DNA from: Gammaproteobacteria bacterium | Lineage (GTDB): Bacteria; Pseudomonadota; Gammaproteobacteria; CAJXQU01 | Reading direction: 5' to 3' | NCBI GenBank assembly: GCA_026984275.1 | Contig: JALSSM010000001.1 | Coordinates: forward strand, 1-5,941 | DNA: 5,941 nucleotides | Part shown: positions 1-5,542 of the stretch, one piece after another | How the letters are laid out: every line of letters begins with the position of its first letter | Position numbering within the stretch: the stretch's first letter is position 1 | Position numbers and translations under genes: made by a program | The notes under the pieces: generated by a model | What the model was told of the DNA's origin: nothing | The model's database searches: none | Seen by the model: the letters and a program-made list of their open reading frames with translations, nothing else

Positions 1-189
1 AGACGGACACAACCCGACCTGATCAATGATAGCGGCAGGATCATCTCCTTCAATATTTACCCATGGCCTATTTCGTGGATCAAATACCTGAGGCATATCA
101 TGGAAACATTTTTTAGAATGGATACATTTAGCAGGTTGCCAGACGACGGTGACTTCATTGTTAGAATATTTTTTTGTGATTTCTTTCAT
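1..189 (-). CDS. YjdI-type 4Fe-4S mono-cluster protein, partial (C-terminus beyond left edge)
   Basis: The minus strand reads an open frame of 63 codons from ATG at 189-187 to the window edge. It begins MKEITKKYSN and contains CIHSKKC (Cys22 and Cys28), then VFDPRNRPW and, at the edge, GLCPS (Cys61). The CxHxxxC ... FDxxxRPW ... CPS layout matches the divergent 4Fe-4S mono-cluster family (Fer4_19) that includes E. coli YjdI, where CPSGAL follows. These are small cytoplasmic iron-sulphur proteins of unclear partner, presumed to carry electrons or a cluster. The start is supported by GAGG (CCTC at 197-200 on the plus strand) seven bases upstream. It lies 56 nt downstream of the SYLF gene on the same strand and may be cotranscribed with it. 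The missing C-terminus prevents checking for a fused domain; some relatives carry an N-acetyltransferase or CDGSH part. The family assignment rests on recalled motifs. Confidence 0.8.
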   Translation of the reverse strand, partial: MKEITKKYSNNEVTVVWQPAKCIHSKKCFHDMPQVFDPRNRPWVNIEGDDPAAIIDQVGLCPS

Positions 190-196
190 AAGAAAA

Positions 197-233
197 CCTC
201 GACTTATTTATTTCTAAAGACACTAAATGTCGA
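197..233 (-). promoter_or_regulatory. Bulged hairpin abutting the ribosome binding site of the 4Fe-4S gene
   Basis: On the minus-strand transcript, TCGACATTTA (233-224) can pair with TAAATaaGTCGA (210-199). This gives two 5-bp helices separated by a 2-nt bulge, with a 13-nt loop. The 3' arm ends in the GA of the GAGG Shine-Dalgarno sequence (200-197) for the gene starting at 189. Folding would therefore partly hide the ribosome binding site. It might also act as a processing or attenuation element between the SYLF and 4Fe-4S genes. There is no uridine run typical of a terminator directly after it, only the mixed sequence TTTTCTT before the ATG. The pairing is visible; a regulatory role is inference. 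Confidence 0.35.
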
Positions 234-245
234 TATGCGAACCAG

Positions 246-797
246 CTACTTTACAATTTTAGTGAACTTGGAACCTTCAAGTGTCAGGTTATACATCAGG
301 CCTTTATTACTGAAGACAAAACCTGCAATGGGATCATTAAAATCGATGGTGTTAATATCCTCCCCAACACCCCATTCTACGATTGCCACTGATCCATCAA
401 CACCAACTTTCCAACCATCACTTTTTCTGAAGTCGGACAATGCTTTTTTTGTAAGAAATACCAGCACAACTGATTTGGATTGAGCTCCCAATTGAAATCC
501 TAAAGAAGCACCTGCGGTGCTGTAATATTCGACCGTTTTCCCACCAATTCGCAGAGCACCTTCACCGTATTCACCACCGACAACAAAGCCTGCTTTGATG
601 ACACTGGGGAAAACAAGTACGCCTTTAGCTTTTTGAAGAAATTTATTTCCACCACTCACTTCATCACGAAAACGATCCAGAGTAGCATCAACACCAATTT
701 CTATCTCTTCTGCTGATGCAGCAACGGATGTTTGTGAGAACGACAAGAATGAAAAAACAATTATGAGGCAACACGACATGTTTTTGAACGTCTTCAT
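246..797 (-). CDS. Secreted SYLF-domain (YSC84-type) lipid-binding protein
   Basis: This 183-residue protein starts with a basic, hydrophobic segment (residues about 1-20) followed by VAASA, giving a likely signal peptidase I site after Ala27 or Ala29. The mature protein should be periplasmic or otherwise exported. Residues about 30-183 form one SYLF domain: AKGVLVFP (57-64), GGEYGEG (74-80), GASLGFQLGAQ (96-106) and the terminal block FSNKGLMYNLTLEGSK (162-177). These are the hallmark blocks of the family named after SH3YL1, Ysc84/Lsb4, Lsb3 and plant FYVE proteins. Eukaryotic members bind phosphoinositides and actin; the bacterial role is not settled. The length is about that of a stand-alone bacterial SYLF protein. 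The ATG at 797 has GGAG seven bases upstream. The gene is divergent from yaiI and its TAG stop lies 56 nt before the 4Fe-4S gene. Confidence 0.88.
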   Translation of the reverse strand: MKTFKNMSCCLIIVFSFLSFSQTSVAASAEEIEIGVDATLDRFRDEVSGGNKFLQKAKGVLVFPSVIKAGFVVGGEYGEGALRIGGKTVEYYSTAGASLGFQLGAQSKSVVLVFLTKKALSDFRKSDGWKVGVDGSVAIVEWGVGEDINTIDFNDPIAGFVFSNKGLMYNLTLEGSKFTKIVK

Positions 798-961
798 TTA
801 TTTACTCCGGGTGTAATATTAAAGTGATAAAAATGGCACTATTAATTCAGCATAGATCATTTTTATAAATCAGGATACTTTGTTACTGTGATAAAGACTT
901 AATAAATTATAATAATCAATCCTGATTATCAGACAATCAAACATGACAGAGGTAGTATTTA
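798..961. promoter_or_regulatory. Divergent intergenic region of the SYLF gene and yaiI
   Basis: This AT-rich 164-nt region must carry promoters for both divergent genes. Toward yaiI, a perfect TATAAT lies at 908-913, but no good -35 sits 16-18 bp upstream of it. The alternative TTGTTA (880-885) with TAAATT (903-908) has 17-bp spacing and a weaker -10. I cannot choose between them. A 9-bp perfect inverted repeat (868-876 and 919-927) brackets both elements. The yaiI ribosome binding site is GAGG at 949-952, nine bases before the ATG. No convincing promoter was found for the SYLF direction. Confidence 0.4.
868..927. repeat. 9-bp perfect inverted repeat bracketing the yaiI promoter candidates
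   Basis: AATCAGGAT at 868-876 is the exact reverse complement of ATCCTGATT at 919-927, with 42 nt between the arms. The arms flank the TTGTTA and TATAAT elements. The arrangement would suit two binding sites for a dimeric regulator, or a long-looped stem in a transcript starting upstream. In AT-rich DNA a 9-bp match within a short region can arise by chance, so the functional reading is inference. Confidence 0.4.
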
Positions 962-1414
962 ATGAAAATATGGGTTGATGCAGATGCCTGTCCTGTCGTA
1001 ATCAAACAGATCCTGTTCCGGGCCGCGAAGCGTACAGAAACAGCTGTGACATTAGTGGCAAACCATGCCATGTCTACACCACCCTCACCCTTTGTATCAT
1101 TCCTTCGTGTATCTTCTGGTTTCGATGTTGCTGACAATGAAATTGTCAAAAGAACCGAACCCGGTGATCTCGTCATTACGGCAGACATTCCATTAGCTGC
1201 TGAAATCATCGAAAAAGGTGGTCTTGCTCTTAATCCACGCGGCCAGTTGTATACCCGTGATAATATCAAAGAACGACTGGAAACCAGAGACTTTATGGAA
1301 TCTATGCGCTCCAGTGGGATGGAGGTTGGTGGAGGGCCTGCTCCGTTAAATCAGAAAGATCGTCAGGATTTTGCTAACAACCTTGATAAAATACTCATGC
1401 AGAAGCGTTCTTAA
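962..1414 (+). CDS. yaiI: YaiI/YqxD family protein (UPF0178, DUF188)
   Basis: The 150-residue product is close to E. coli YaiI (about 152 aa) along its whole length. Signature blocks are IWVDADACP (3-11), GFDVADNEIV (53-62), GDLVITADIPLA (68-79), ALNPRG (89-94), RDFM (109-112) and a final NQKDRQDFA. DUF188 is, as I recall, grouped with the PIN-like folds. The acidic residues Asp6, Asp8, Asp58, Asp69 and Asp75 would suit a metal site, but no activity is established for the family. The ATG at 962 is preceded by GAGG at nine bases, and its position matches the family N-terminus. The TAA stop is one base before the next gene's ATG, so the two are almost certainly cotranscribed. It should be a soluble cytoplasmic protein. 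Confidence 0.95.
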   Translation: MKIWVDADACPVVIKQILFRAAKRTETAVTLVANHAMSTPPSPFVSFLRVSSGFDVADNEIVKRTEPGDLVITADIPLAAEIIEKGGLALNPRGQLYTRDNIKERLETRDFMESMRSSGMEVGGGPAPLNQKDRQDFANNLDKILMQKRS

Positions 1415-1415
1415 C

Positions 1416-1955
1416 ATGGAAAACTCAAAACAACCTTCTTTTGGTATTATCTCTGTTTTTTTACATTGGTCCATTGTTCTGATCTGTTTTGGTTTGTTTG
1501 CATTGGGCTTATGGATGGTTGATCTTAAAGAAGGTCATGACTGGTTCCTGATAGCCCCATTTTTTCATAAATTAATTGGTACCTTGCTTCTTTTTCTGAT
1601 CATAATGCGTTTTCTCTGGACAAAACTGACACCACCACCGCTTCCACTTCCAAATCATAAACCATGGGAAATAAAAACCGCTCAAATCGTTCACTTTTTA
1701 CTCAACTTTTTATTGTTAATAATTTGTATCTCAGGAAATGTCATGCTCCTGGCCATCGTCGATCCATACTCGGTTCATGGAGGCGTCAATCTTTCGGATG
1801 CGCTGGGTGTTGATAACCTTAAAGATCTGGCTCATAAAGCCCACCTTTATCTTGCATACTTACTCATGGTCTTGGTGTTTATACATGTACTTGCCGTTTT
1901 GAAACATCAATTTGTCGATAAAGACAGAACACTTCGTCGCATTCTGGGTTTGTAA
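1416..1955 (+). CDS. Cytochrome b561, YceJ/CybB type
   Basis: This is a 179-residue four-helix inner-membrane dihaem cytochrome b, expected to pass electrons from a quinol or similar donor. Hydrophobic segments lie at about 10-33, 47-68, 87-116 and 140-163. Histidines line up with the bis-His haem sites of CybB: His17 (FLHW) with His157 (FIHVLAVLKH), and His51 (FHKLIG) with His143. The latter pair is inferred from the 14-residue spacing between the last two ligands. ISVFLHW, FALGLWMV, HKLIG, PPPLPLP and the ending LKHQFVDKDRTLRRI resemble E. coli YceJ more than CybB. An upstream in-frame ATG at 1371 exists, but I chose 1416: the family starts near this point, and the extra 15 codons lie inside yaiI. 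The ribosome binding site is weak, so translation may be coupled to yaiI one base upstream. Confidence 0.92.
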   Translation: MENSKQPSFGIISVFLHWSIVLICFGLFALGLWMVDLKEGHDWFLIAPFFHKLIGTLLLFLIIMRFLWTKLTPPPLPLPNHKPWEIKTAQIVHFLLNFLLLIICISGNVMLLAIVDPYSVHGGVNLSDALGVDNLKDLAHKAHLYLAYLLMVLVFIHVLAVLKHQFVDKDRTLRRILGL

Positions 1956-1974
1956 AATTATTGATCAGTAAAAA

Positions 1975-1983
1975 TGGTATAAA
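1975..1983 (+). promoter_or_regulatory. Extended -10 promoter candidate for the NYN gene unit
   Basis: TGGTATAAA has the TGn extension directly before TATAAA (1978-1983), the form used by sigma-70 promoters that can work without a strong -35. No good -35 is found at 16-18 bp; TTGATC at 1961-1966 is too close (11 bp). Transcription would start near 1990, about 30 nt before the GTG start at 2022. It lies in the 66-nt gap after the cytochrome gene, so the downstream unit may have its own promoter as well as read-through. Confidence 0.45.
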
Positions 1984-2021
1984 GGATTAATCACACTTAC
2001 ACCACCAACAAGGCTTTTACC

Positions 2022-2495
2022 GTGAAAAGAATCGCTATATTTGTCGATGTACAAAATATTTATTACACCACTCGTCAGGCATACAATCGTCAGTTTAATT
2101 ACCGAAAATTATGGCAGAAGATCAGTGCTGAAGGTGAGATTGTTTCTGCGACGGCTTACGCTATTCATCGTAATGATGATCAACAGAAAAAGTTTCAGGA
2201 CGCACTCATGCATATTGGTTTCGATATAAAACTGAAACCTTTTATTCAGCGTAGTGACGGATCGGCAAAAGGTGACTGGGATGTTGGTATTACGATCGAT
2301 ATCATTGAAGCTGCAAACGATGTTGATACGGTTGTGCTACTCTCAGGCGATGGTGATTTTGATCAGTTGCTTGATAAAATAAAAAAGGATTATAAAGTCA
2401 GTGCTGAAGTCTATGGCGTACCTTCTCTTACAGCTAATTCACTGATCGATGCTGCCAGTATCTATCATCCTGTAGATGAGGATTTGTTACTATAA
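2022..2495 (+). CDS. NYN-domain protein (LabA/DUF88), predicted PIN-like ribonuclease
   Basis: The 157-residue product is a stand-alone NYN domain, a PIN-like metal-dependent nuclease fold. The expected acidic set is complete: IFVDVQN (Asp9, Asn12), GDWDVGITIDI (Asp85, Asp87, Asp93) and LLSGDGDFDQLL (Asp110, Asp112, Asp114). The last block is the typical NYN signature. RNA cleavage is inferred from the fold; the substrate is unknown. No LOTUS/OST-HTH RNA-binding domain or other C-terminal extension is present, so the protein is little more than the catalytic core. The start is GTG at 2022, with AAGG (2010-2013) eight bases upstream; the hydrophobic strand KRIAIFVDVQN begins at once, as in relatives. 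It is the first gene of a tight unit and its TAA is three bases before the next ATG. It is probably cytoplasmic. Confidence 0.9.
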   Translation: MKRIAIFVDVQNIYYTTRQAYNRQFNYRKLWQKISAEGEIVSATAYAIHRNDDQQKKFQDALMHIGFDIKLKPFIQRSDGSAKGDWDVGITIDIIEAANDVDTVVLLSGDGDFDQLLDKIKKDYKVSAEVYGVPSLTANSLIDAASIYHPVDEDLLL

Positions 2496-2498
2496 ACC

Positions 2499-3236
2499 AT
2501 GACATTCATATTCGAAGAACTCGACTACCAGAAAACACCGTTAGGTGACATCAGCCTCAGACGCCGATCAGAACCACGACTCAATGATGAAATACTCTAT
2601 GAGGTAAAGCTTGGTGATGAATTCCTGATGTCCAGCCTTTTTACAGAAGCTGAAATTCAACTTTCCAAACTGGGGATTGCGGCTCTAAAAAAAGCTGGCC
2701 ATCAACAAGACCTGGATATTGTTGTCGGTGGATTAGGGCTTGGCTATACAGCCGTTGCCGCATTAGAAGATCCCGCTGTCAGATCACTGCTAGTGATCGA
2801 CATAATGGAGCCGGTGATTAAATGGCATCAACAGAGACGGGTTCCCCTGGGTGCAAAATTATGCTCAGATCCACGTACAAAGCTTGTCCATGCCGATTTC
2901 TTTGAACTGGCATCATCTCATGGTTTCGATCAATCAGATAACTCTGGACGTGTCCATGCCGTGTTACTGGATATTGATCATTCTCCGTCCCATTGGCTAA
3001 ATTCTGAAAACAGTTCTTTTTATACTGTACAATCACTGCTGAGTTTATCTGACAAACTTGTTCCTGGTGGAATTTTTGGATTATGGTCCAATGACCCACC
3101 CGAAACACCATTTCTTGATCTTCTTGAGTCAGTGTTTGAGTCTTCCGAATCTCACATCGTAACCTTTCCAAATCCTTATAAAGATTCTGACTCAACCAAC
3201 ACCGTTTATCTGGCAAAAAAAACCAATGATTCATGA
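2499..3236 (+). CDS. Spermidine-synthase-like Rossmann-fold protein (possible SAM-dependent transferase)
   Basis: The 245-residue product has a class I methyltransferase / spermidine synthase fold. The nucleotide-binding loop is IVVGGLGLGYTA (74-85). The second strand, LLVIDIMEPVI (97-107), carries Asp101 and Glu104. HADFFE (131-136) would contact the adenine, and LLDIDHSPSHWL (156-167) sits where spermidine synthases carry the catalytic Asp of DxxDPxGP. That Asp is kept (Asp158 or Asp160), but the Pro-x-Gly-Pro part is not, and the N-terminal strands differ from SpeE. It is therefore better called synthase-like than a polyamine enzyme; the substrate is unknown. PGGIFGLWSNDPP (189-201) follows. 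The start at 2499 has only a distant GAGG (17 nt), so translation is probably coupled to the NYN gene. The end overlaps the DUF1415 gene by 11 nt. Confidence 0.82.
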   Translation: MTFIFEELDYQKTPLGDISLRRRSEPRLNDEILYEVKLGDEFLMSSLFTEAEIQLSKLGIAALKKAGHQQDLDIVVGGLGLGYTAVAALEDPAVRSLLVIDIMEPVIKWHQQRRVPLGAKLCSDPRTKLVHADFFELASSHGFDQSDNSGRVHAVLLDIDHSPSHWLNSENSSFYTVQSLLSLSDKLVPGGIFGLWSNDPPETPFLDLLESVFESSESHIVTFPNPYKDSDSTNTVYLAKKTNDS

Positions 3237-3789
3237 AAATAATGATCAGATAGACGCTGTTAAGCATTGGCTTGATGAGATTGTGATTGGCCTGAATTTT
3301 TGTCCGTTCGCAGCAAAACCCCGACGAAATAAACAGATCCGATATATTTGTAGTCAGGCAACATCATCTGAAGATTTATTGATTGATCTGCAGGAGGAAC
3401 TAACGTTATTAGATCAAACACCTGCCACAGAAATAGAAACAACATTGCTTATAATCTCAAAAATGCTGGCAGATTTTTCTGACTATAATCAGTTCCTTGA
3501 TCTGGTTGATGAGCTTTTAGTTCAATGTGAGTGGGAAGGCATTTTTCAGGTCGCCAGTTTTCATCCTGACTATTCCTTTGCAGACACAGAACCTGATTCT
3601 GTTGATAACCTGACCAACCGATCACCCTTCCCTGTTCTACATATAATCCGTGAAGACAGCATAGAAAAAGTGATTAAAAATATCACATCAGCAGATGAAA
3701 TTTATAAACAAAATATTCAAACGATAAGAAACTTATCATCAGAACAAATCAAAACTTTGTTTTATTATTTGTCATCGACTCTGGTCTAA
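3226..3789 (+). CDS. DUF1415 family protein
   Basis: The 187-residue product carries the blocks I associate with DUF1415: VIGLNFCPFA (20-29, Cys26), a central acidic region, GIFQVASFHPDYSFAD (105-120, with His113 and Asp115) and NRSPFPVLHIIRE (131-143). The length is normal for the family. The biochemical role is unknown. Conserved Cys, His, Asp, Asn and Arg residues suggest an enzyme active site, but that is inference. No signal peptide or membrane segment is seen, so it should be cytoplasmic. The ATG at 3226 lies inside the end of the preceding gene (11-nt overlap) with no clear Shine-Dalgarno, which implies translational coupling. It is the last gene of the NYN unit and converges on nhaD with only 26 nt between stop codons. 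Confidence 0.88.
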   Translation: MIHENNDQIDAVKHWLDEIVIGLNFCPFAAKPRRNKQIRYICSQATSSEDLLIDLQEELTLLDQTPATEIETTLLIISKMLADFSDYNQFLDLVDELLVQCEWEGIFQVASFHPDYSFADTEPDSVDNLTNRSPFPVLHIIREDSIEKVIKNITSADEIYKQNIQTIRNLSSEQIKTLFYYLSSTLV

Positions 3790-3815
3790 AAAGTTTTGAA
3801 TTGATCCGTGTTTTC
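3790..3815. other. Short convergent gap with no recognisable terminator
   Basis: Only 26 nt separate the stop codons of the DUF1415 gene and nhaD. The sequence has runs of A and T but no GC-rich stem followed by a T tract in either direction. Transcripts probably run into the opposing gene before ending. Confidence 0.5.
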
Positions 3816-5240
3816 CTAACCATTCACCAGGAAGTGAACATAAATGCTTGCGGCATACCCTAACGCGATCACTGGTGTCCATTTCAAATGACTGAAAAAG
3901 GTATAACGACCACGTGCCTGCCCCATTAGAGCAACTCCTGCAGCCGATCCAATTGATAGAAGACTACCCCCGACACCCGCTGTTAACGTGACCAGCAACC
4001 ACTGGACTTCCGGCATTTCAGGATTCATGGTCAGAACAGCAAACATGACCGGAATATTATCAATTATTGATGACATTATCCCTACCATGGTATTGGCAAT
4101 GGTGGGACCTAACTCTCCATAGATGAATTCTGAAGAGACGCCAAGATAACCAATAAAGCCAAGACCACCAACAGAGAGAATAACGCCATAAAAAAATAAT
4201 AAGGTGTCCCATTCAGCACCAGCTACTTTTGAAAAAATATCAAAACCGGCATCATCAGATATACTTTCATAGGGAACAGATTGTACATCTTTCCCAATGC
4301 CCAAATTTCCGGGAATAAATCGTTTTTTAATTCGGTAACCATAAAACCCAAGAAAGGCCAGACCTGTCATCATGCCAATAACAGGCGGTAAATGCAGGAA
4401 ATTATGAAAACTAACAGCGGTTACTATTGTCAGCAGGAATAATCCGACAATGATCATTCCACCTTCTTTCATTTTTTCTTTTCTTCCATCCAGATGTGCA
4501 GGGGTTCCAGAAGGAATGGCGAATTGCATGATAATCGCAGGAACCAGAAAATTCACAATCGAAGGGATAAATAATTTAAAGAAATCAGCAAAAGGAAGAA
4601 GCCCTTTTTGCCAGACCATCAGCGTTGTAATATCACCAAATGGACTAAATGCACCACCGGCATTTGCTGCGACGACAATATTAATGCAGGAAATGGCTAC
4701 AAATTTTGGCTTGTCAGAACCAACCGTTAAAACAACCGTACACATGATCAATGCTGTGGTTAAATTATCGGCCACAGGTGAAATGAAGAAGGCCAGAATA
4801 CCAGTCAACCAGAATAGTGAACGATACGTAAAACCTCTTGAAACCAGCCACTCACGTAATACTTCAAAAACACCTCGTTCGATCATGGCATTGATATAGG
4901 TCATAGCAACCAGCAAGAAAAAGAAAAGCTCTGCATACTCAAGAAAATTATGTCGCAAAGCTGTTTCAACAGCTTCGTCATAACCATTTTGCTGATAAGC
5001 TATCGCGATCACTAGCCAGATTAAACCAGCTCCAAGCAATACTGGTTTTGATTTTCGTAAATGCAATTTCTCTTCAAGAATGACTAAAAGGTAAGCAACG
5101 ACAAAAATGAAAAGACAAAGATACCCTGCAAAACTCTGAGTCATATCTGCATGCTGATGAATCTCCTGCTGCATTGCCATAACAGGTGTCGAAACCATAA
5201 AAGACAATGTACTCAATACGAGCATCAGATATCTTCTCAT
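3816..5240 (-). CDS. nhaD: NhaD-type Na+(Li+)/H+ antiporter
   Basis: The 474-residue product is an inner-membrane antiporter of the NhaD / ion transporter superfamily that extrudes Na+ or Li+ in exchange for protons; Vibrio NhaD is about the same size. Roughly a dozen hydrophobic segments are visible. Conserved intramembrane polar blocks are FFISPVADNLTTAL (151-164, Asp158, Asn159), NAGGAFSPFGDITTLMVW (193-210, Asp203), GAEWDTLLFFYGV (341-353, Asp345), SIIDNIPVMFAVL (391-403, Asp394, Asn395) and GVGGSLLSIGSAAGVALMG (422-440). The two DN motifs sit in the inverted-repeat halves. The first 22 residues look like a signal peptide (…STPVMA) followed by a His-bearing hydrophilic stretch, suggesting a periplasmic N-terminus. 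The ATG at 5240 has AAGGAA about eight bases upstream. The gene is monocistronic in view: convergent with DUF1415 and divergent from the four-cysteine gene. Confidence 0.96.
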   Translation of the reverse strand: MRRYLMLVLSTLSFMVSTPVMAMQQEIHQHADMTQSFAGYLCLFIFVVAYLLVILEEKLHLRKSKPVLLGAGLIWLVIAIAYQQNGYDEAVETALRHNFLEYAELFFFLLVAMTYINAMIERGVFEVLREWLVSRGFTYRSLFWLTGILAFFISPVADNLTTALIMCTVVLTVGSDKPKFVAISCINIVVAANAGGAFSPFGDITTLMVWQKGLLPFADFFKLFIPSIVNFLVPAIIMQFAIPSGTPAHLDGRKEKMKEGGMIIVGLFLLTIVTAVSFHNFLHLPPVIGMMTGLAFLGFYGYRIKKRFIPGNLGIGKDVQSVPYESISDDAGFDIFSKVAGAEWDTLLFFYGVILSVGGLGFIGYLGVSSEFIYGELGPTIANTMVGIMSSIIDNIPVMFAVLTMNPEMPEVQWLLVTLTAGVGGSLLSIGSAAGVALMGQARGRYTFFSHLKWTPVIALGYAASIYVHFLVNG

Positions 5241-5282
5241 AAGAAATATTCCTTCTGTTGGATGTTAAAGGATGGAGTGGTA

Positions 5283-5293
5283 ACTATACTATA
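5283..5293 (-). promoter_or_regulatory. nhaD promoter -10 candidates (overlapping TATAGT)
   Basis: On the minus strand TATAGTATAGT contains two overlapping TATAGT hexamers, each one mismatch from TATAAT. The downstream one would pair with TTTTCA at 16-bp spacing as a poor -35. Transcription would begin near 5276, giving a leader of about 35 nt with the AAGGAA ribosome binding site. Confidence 0.4.
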
Positions 5294-5367
5294 TTTCAAT
5301 CAACTGAAAAATAAATTTCATCTGTTTAGTTACAACATGGTGGTTTAAATCAAAACCATTTTTCCAG

Positions 5368-5383
5368 TGTGATCTAAACAACA
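5368..5383. promoter_or_regulatory. CRP-like binding site candidate
   Basis: TGTGA-TCTAAA-CAACA matches the CRP consensus TGTGA-N6-TCACA at 8 of 10 core positions. The inner TCTA and the outer TT following it also agree with the preferred extended site. It lies about 100 bp upstream of the inferred nhaD start, within the range used by upstream CRP activator sites. It could instead serve the rightward gene. The match is seen in the sequence; binding is inference. Confidence 0.35.
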
Positions 5384-5447
5384 TTCTCCCCAGTGTTTGC
5401 CCTGATGTGAGTCCTCCGTTCTTGAGTACAGACACATTAGATTCTAA

Positions 5448-5461
5448 AACTGTGATCAGTT
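5448..5461. repeat. Short palindrome upstream of the four-cysteine gene
   Basis: AACTG-TGAT-CAGTT is a perfect 5-bp inverted repeat with a 4-nt centre. It lies about 45 bp upstream of the TACAAT -10 candidate (5499-5504), a place where an activator could bind. The repeat is short and may be chance. Confidence 0.3.
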
Positions 5462-5542
5462 ACCAGTAAAATGATTAGCTCCTTCCTTGAGTCATGAATA
5501 CAATAGACATTCGATAACCTAATGACGATTAAAGATATATAG

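Larger units (their letters stand above)
5241..5542. other. 302-nt divergent intergenic region between nhaD and the four-cysteine gene
   Basis: No credible gene or structured RNA was recognised here. It holds: overlapping -10 candidates for nhaD at 5283-5293; a 6-bp stem (TGGTTT 5341-5346, AAACCA 5353-5358) followed by TTTTT on the plus strand but with no gene upstream to terminate; a CRP-like palindrome at 5368-5383; a 5-bp palindrome at 5448-5461; and a weak TTGAGT (5487-5492) and TACAAT (5499-5504) toward the rightward gene. I looked for a known sodium or lithium riboswitch in the nhaD leader; the leader (about 35-40 nt from the inferred start) seems too short for one. Confidence 0.5.

Noticed and set aside
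100..483. Plus-strand open frame of 127 codons
   Set aside because: It is antisense to the 4Fe-4S and SYLF genes, which have clear family motifs and ribosome binding sites. Its own product shows no recognisable domain.
1371..1415. Longer start for the cytochrome b561 gene at 1371, adding 15 residues
   Set aside because: The extra codons lie entirely within the end of yaiI, the added peptide is unlike b561 N-termini, and the ATG at 1416 gives the family's normal start one base after the yaiI stop.
1961..1983. Standard sigma-70 promoter TTGATC plus TATAAA before the NYN gene
   Set aside because: The 11-bp spacing is too short for a functional pair. The extended -10 reading at 1975-1983 is preferred.
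2818..3267. Minus-strand open frame of 149 codons across the synthase-like gene
   Set aside because: The opposite strand carries a continuous conserved protein and overlaps DUF1415 in an operon-like manner. The antisense product has no recognisable features.
3823..3838. TTCAC/GTGAA hairpin at the end of nhaD as a terminator
   Set aside because: The 5-bp stem lies inside the coding end of nhaD and has no T tract after it in either direction.
4450..4899. Plus-strand open frame of 149 codons inside nhaD
   Set aside because: It is antisense to well-conserved NhaD membrane segments, has no convincing motif and is explained as a shadow frame.
5241..5280. Sodium or lithium riboswitch in the nhaD leader
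   Set aside because: The inferred leader is only about 35-40 nt, and no multi-stem fold resembling the nhaA-I, nhaA-II or DUF1646 motifs could be seen. A covariance model search would be decisive.
5341..5364. Hairpin TGGTTT/AAACCA followed by TTTTT, resembling a rho-independent terminator on the plus strand
   Set aside because: The stem is only 6 bp and AT-rich, and no plus-strand gene lies upstream of it. nhaD is transcribed away on the other strand.
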